Positions 6,138 through 8,636 of a DNA stretch of 8,636 nt are shown piece after piece (positions within the stretch are counted from its first letter, which is position 1; each line of letters starts with the position of its first letter). Position numbers and translations under genes: made by a program. The DNA comes from Methanosarcinales archaeon (GTDB lineage Archaea > Halobacteriota > Syntropharchaeia > Alkanophagales > Methanospirareceae): contig QMVO01000055.1 in assembly GCA_003661125.1 (NCBI GenBank), positions 1-8,636 on the forward strand. The letters are read 5' to 3'. Below the pieces are notes generated by a model. The model had not been told where the DNA came from and did no database searches. It saw only the letters and a program-made list of their open reading frames with translations.

Positions 6138-6710
6138 ATGCAAATAAAATTAGAAGAAGCGGAAAAGAGAGGAAAAGTTTCGTTAGAAGAAGCGATAGAG
6201 AGAAGGAGATCGAGGAGGGCTTTCAAAAGAACCGCGGTGACAAAGAAACAACTTTCGCAATTGATATGGTCTGCGGGGAAGGCGCCTTCGGCTGGTGCTA
6301 CTTATCCTCTGGAGCTGTATGTAGTAATAGGAAAGGAAAGCGCAGAAGATATAGGTGCCGGATTATATCACACAAAGAAATATTCAGTGTTAGAACTGCA
6401 TAAGGAAGGAGACTTACGGAAAGAGTTAGCAGTAGCTTGTTTAAACCAAATGTTCATCGCAGATGCCCCGGTATCTTTTGTGATTATCGCAGAGTATGAA
6501 AGAACAACCTGTAGATATGGCGACCGCGGGGTAAGATACGTGCATATAGAGGTAGGGCATGTGTCGCAAAATATCTACTTGCAGTGTGAAGCGCTGGGTC
6601 TGGCTACCGTCGCCATAGGTGCTTTTTATGATGATGAGGTTGCGGAGGTCTTAAGCCTTCCGGAGAGGTATAAGCCAATATACGTGATGCCCGTGGGTGT
6701 TGGTTTATAA
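6138..6710 (+). CDS. Nitroreductase-fold flavoprotein, SagB/ThcOx-like
   Basis: The 190-residue protein has the nitroreductase fold and probably binds FMN and uses NAD(P)H. Visible marks are RRSRRAF (23-29), where arginines contact the FMN phosphate, PSAGATYPLEL (50-60), typical of SagB/ThcOx members, EVGHVSQNIYLQ (138-149) and a GLATVAIGAF stretch near 155. The substrate cannot be told from sequence. The segment between LIWSAG and PSAG is shorter than I recall for related proteins. Start choice: ATG 6138 has AGG 6 nt upstream and gives a typical N-terminus; ATG 6117 or TTG 6114 would add seven or eight residues without an SD, possible if the mRNA is leaderless. No peptide-modifying partner genes of the Sag type are nearby. 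secD follows after 52 nt. Confidence 0.85.
   Translation: MQIKLEEAEKRGKVSLEEAIERRRSRRAFKRTAVTKKQLSQLIWSAGKAPSAGATYPLELYVVIGKESAEDIGAGLYHTKKYSVLELHKEGDLRKELAVACLNQMFIADAPVSFVIIAEYERTTCRYGDRGVRYVHIEVGHVSQNIYLQCEALGLATVAIGAFYDDEVAEVLSLPERYKPIYVMPVGVGL
6703..6710 (+). promoter_or_regulatory. Possible TATA box for secD inside the end of the nitroreductase gene
   Basis: TTTATAAG covers the last codons and stop of the nitroreductase gene, 53 bp before the secD ATG. Initiation near 6735 would leave a leader of about 28 nt that includes the SD. Co-transcription from the upstream gene is equally possible. Confidence 0.3.
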
Positions 6711-6745
6711 GATATTCACTACATACAGTAAGAGAAGAAGTAGAT

Positions 6746-6754
6746 AAGGAGAGA
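6746..6754 (+). promoter_or_regulatory. Shine-Dalgarno of secD
   Basis: AAGGAGAGA with GGAG at 6748-6751 lies 11 nt before ATG 6763. An ATG at 6755 in another frame sits too close to the SD and ends after three codons, so 6763 is the start. Confidence 0.6.
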
Positions 6755-6762
6755 ATGATACC

Positions 6763-8304
6763 ATGAAAAAAAGTGGAAAAGGATTATTAGGGGACATAAG
6801 GGTAATAGCATTGATATTGTGCGTCTTAGCCGCTTTATTTGTCGTCTATGTTTATCCTCCACCGCCCGTGAATGCGGGAATAAATGGAAATCTGAGATAT
6901 GGCTTGGATTTAGTTGGAGGGAGTTCGCTGCAGTTGAAATTAAATGGCACTATAGTCACGATAAATGCACCTATTAATGCGACTGCTGTCCAGGAATATC
7001 TTGAGGAGGAGTTGGACGCCGAGGTAATCATGTTAAAAACGGATGAAGGGGGGACATACGAGTATGAGATAAGGGAGAGTGTTACAAAAGAACGGTTGTC
7101 AGAGGTGTTAAAGGGGATAAACGGTAGTATAGCGAAGAGACCAAATGGCGAAGATTTTTTCGAGGAATCCCTAACGCCAGCAACAAGGGACGAAACTCGC
7201 CGAATAATAGAAACAAAAATAAACATGCTGGGATTGGCGAGCACAACGATAAGAACAGTTGGGAATAACCTCATGGTTATAGACTTAGCAGGCATAGATA
7301 TCAAAACTGCAAAGGATCTCGTGGGCAAGCCAGGTAAGTTTGAGATACGAATACAGACGAATGGTACAGAAGGGGAAATAGAGAAAGGGCAAAGATTGGC
7401 AGAGATTGGGAATATCACCGCGCATGTGATGTACGGGAGCGAAGGAATAGAAAGCGTAGGGACAACGCCAACGAGCGAGACGAGGAAATGGCAGGGTAAG
7501 GAGTATGAGGAATGGGGTGCTCCTTTTGCATTAAATGAGGAAGGCGCAGTTGCATTAAGAAACGCTGCGATTGAATATGGTGCAATAGACAGCCCTGCGA
7601 ATCACGAACTGGCAATGCTGCTTGATGATGTGGTGGTGTACAGTGCACCGATAGCGGAAGATGCTTGTGAGAAACTAAAAGAGGGGGTTATTTATGTGTG
7701 GACAGCGAACACAGGGACAGGGGAGGAAGGAAAAGAAGAAGCAAGGGAGCTGATAATACACTTAAAAGCAGGCGCGTTACCAGTGAATGTGGAGATAATA
7801 GGTTCAGGAGAAGTGCCCGCATATTTGGGCGCGAAATTCAAGGAAGGCGCGTTAATCGCCGGGTTACTTGCTCTTATTTCCGTTACAGGAGTTGTGAGCC
7901 TACGATACCGGGAGAAGAAGATAGTATTGCCGATGTTTTTTGCACTTTTCAGCGAAGTAATACTGATATTGGGATTTGCAGCAGTGATACGCTGGCAGTT
8001 GGATTTGCCAAGCATTGCAGGAATAATCGCGGTAATCGGCACAGGAGTGGACCAGTTGGTGATAATAACGGATGAAGTGCTTTCAGGTGGTCGTTCCTCC
8101 GCCACAATGTATCGTAAGCGAGTATCATTTGCATTTGGTATAATATTCATCTCTGCCACGACAACTATCGTGGCGATGCTTGCACTTGCTTTGATGGCGC
8201 TCGGTACATTAAGGGGTTTTGCGATTGTGACCATTGTTGGACTACTTTTTGGGATTTTTATTACGCGACCGGCTTATGCGAGGGTGATAGAAGAGATAAT
8301 GTAA
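6763..8304 (+). CDS. secD: Protein translocase subunit SecD
   Basis: The 513-residue membrane protein is one half of the SecDF complex, which works with SecYE and is thought to use ion flow to help pull proteins out of the cell. TM1 is about 12-31. The SecD signature LRYGLDLVGGSSLQL follows at 44-58. A large extracytoplasmic domain runs from about 60 to 355, and it ends in the typical HLKAGALPVNVEIIGSGEVP. Five further TM segments lie at about 362-382, 387-411, 413-437, 448-475 and 484-506. Asp430 in IGTGVDQLVII sits where bacterial SecD has its conserved proton-carrying TM4 aspartate. Length and six-TM layout fit archaeal SecD. The usual partner secF is not in the window: a nitroreductase lies upstream and mostly noncoding DNA downstream. 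Confidence 0.95.
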   Translation: MKKSGKGLLGDIRVIALILCVLAALFVVYVYPPPPVNAGINGNLRYGLDLVGGSSLQLKLNGTIVTINAPINATAVQEYLEEELDAEVIMLKTDEGGTYEYEIRESVTKERLSEVLKGINGSIAKRPNGEDFFEESLTPATRDETRRIIETKINMLGLASTTIRTVGNNLMVIDLAGIDIKTAKDLVGKPGKFEIRIQTNGTEGEIEKGQRLAEIGNITAHVMYGSEGIESVGTTPTSETRKWQGKEYEEWGAPFALNEEGAVALRNAAIEYGAIDSPANHELAMLLDDVVVYSAPIAEDACEKLKEGVIYVWTANTGTGEEGKEEARELIIHLKAGALPVNVEIIGSGEVPAYLGAKFKEGALIAGLLALISVTGVVSLRYREKKIVLPMFFALFSEVILILGFAAVIRWQLDLPSIAGIIAVIGTGVDQLVIITDEVLSGGRSSATMYRKRVSFAFGIIFISATTTIVAMLALALMALGTLRGFAIVTIVGLLFGIFITRPAYARVIEEIM

Positions 8305-8457
8305 AATAAGAGCTTAAATTTTTATGGGAAGAGCGGAAAGAATTTGATGGTATGTTTATAGTCATTCCGAAAAGTTTATGCAATAATTTTATGGAAGCCC
8401 ACCACACGTTTCTGGATGCTCCCCCCCGGCGCTATACTCAGGATAGCGAATACATAA

Positions 8458-8467
8458 CTTTAAATAG
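8458..8467 (+). promoter_or_regulatory. TATA box at the right end
   Basis: CTTTAAATAG is a good match to the archaeal TATA consensus. Transcription would begin near 8486-8490, just before an SD-like GGGTGA (8490-8495). It therefore seems to drive a rightward transcript whose gene is not obvious. Confidence 0.45.
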
Positions 8468-8500
8468 CTGCATTCCCTATCGATGCTCTGGGTGACTAAA

Positions 8501-8542
8501 ATGCGAAGTAAATATGAACAAAACCCTTTCAGGGAGATTTAA
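8501..8542 (+). CDS. Possible 13-codon ORF with its own promoter and SD
   Basis: ATG 8501 follows GGGTGA by 5 nt and encodes MRSKYEQNPFREI before TAA 8540-8542. An in-frame ATG at 8483 would give 19 codons but lies at or before the predicted transcription start. The TATA box, SD and ATG are well arranged, yet the peptide is very short. It may be a leader peptide, the first codons of a gene cut short by mutation, or chance. No family is recognised. Confidence 0.3.
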   Translation: MRSKYEQNPFREI

Positions 8543-8554
8543 ATTTAGAGCGCC

Positions 8555-8636
8555 TTAGCTAGCGCAGAGATAGTTCCAATCGTCCAGTTTAGTACCGAAT
8601 TCCCATTTTTCAGGTATTACAGGCGGATCTTTCTTG
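8555..8636 (-). CDS. C-terminal end of an unidentified leftward gene (5' partial)
   Basis: One minus-strand frame is open from the window edge and ends at TAA 8555-8557, giving 26 codons with the tail PPVIPEKWEFGTKLDDWNYL then CAS. The composition is protein-like, and the other two minus frames close within ten codons. The fragment is too short to identify; it would converge on the short rightward transcript at 8458-8542. Confidence 0.4.
   Translation of the reverse strand, partial: KKDPPVIPEKWEFGTKLDDWNYLCAS

Larger units (their letters stand above)
8305..8554. other. Mostly noncoding region after secD
   Basis: A T5 run at 8319-8323, just after the secD stop, may act as an archaeal U-tract terminator. 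A C7 run lies at 8421-8427. A perfect 6-bp hairpin (CGCTAT / ATAGCG, 8430-8435 and 8443-8448, 7-nt loop) stands just upstream of the TATA box at 8458. Apart from the short ORF listed separately, I see no gene and no clear RNA. Confidence 0.5.

Noticed and set aside
6852..7418. Minus-strand open frame of 188 codons opposite secD
   Set aside because: It is the complement of a well-supported SecD, is serine/proline-rich as expected of an antisense shadow, and has no family marks.
7692..8234. Minus-strand open frame of 180 codons opposite the end of secD
   Set aside because: Same reason: it covers the SecD membrane segments in antisense and has no independent signal.

Overview
The window looks archaeal, most likely a euryarchaeon related to methanogens or methane/alkane oxidisers (lineage inferred, not proven). 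Supporting signs are a TrpB2-type tryptophan synthase beta chain, a DUF131/TIGR00304 membrane protein, an archaeal-style SecD, A/T-rich TATA-box promoters, Shine-Dalgarno (SD) sites of the GGAG/GGTG type, a tRNA-Lys gene with no encoded CCA, and a large secreted protein built from NosD-like beta-helix repeats. The window holds ordinary housekeeping and metabolic genes plus one unusual surface protein. No insertion sequence, phage gene or CRISPR array was seen.

Left third (1-2310, minus strand): one reading frame stays open from an ATG at 2288 to the window edge, giving 762 codons with the C-terminus missing. It has a signal peptide, an unrecognised N-terminal region, about eight beta-helix coils, a NosD-type cap, and then a CbiX-like (sirohydrochlorin cobaltochelatase) domain. 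A tetrapyrrole metal chelatase placed outside the membrane is the most interesting item here.

2311-2851 is an A/T-rich divergent intergenic region. It holds a cluster of CCTAA/TTAGG motifs, an inverted repeat, a possible frameshifted gene remnant on the minus strand, and the TATA box and SD of trpB2. trpB2 (2852-4213, plus) stands alone, without trpA or other trp genes.

4219-6055 is a leftward unit. In transcription order it runs tRNA-Lys(CTT), an FAD-dependent oxidoreductase that starts 11 nt after the tRNA, a DUF131 membrane protein joined by an ATGA overlap, and a possible 22-codon ORF. The tRNA-mRNA spacing leaves no room for a separate promoter, so a shared transcript is likely.

6138-8304 (plus) carries a SagB-type nitroreductase and then secD, 52 nt apart. 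SecD is a subunit of the SecDF motor that assists Sec export, but secF is not in the window. The right end (8305-8636) is mostly noncoding. It has a good TATA box plus SD in front of a 13-codon ORF, and the last 26 codons of an unidentified minus-strand gene.
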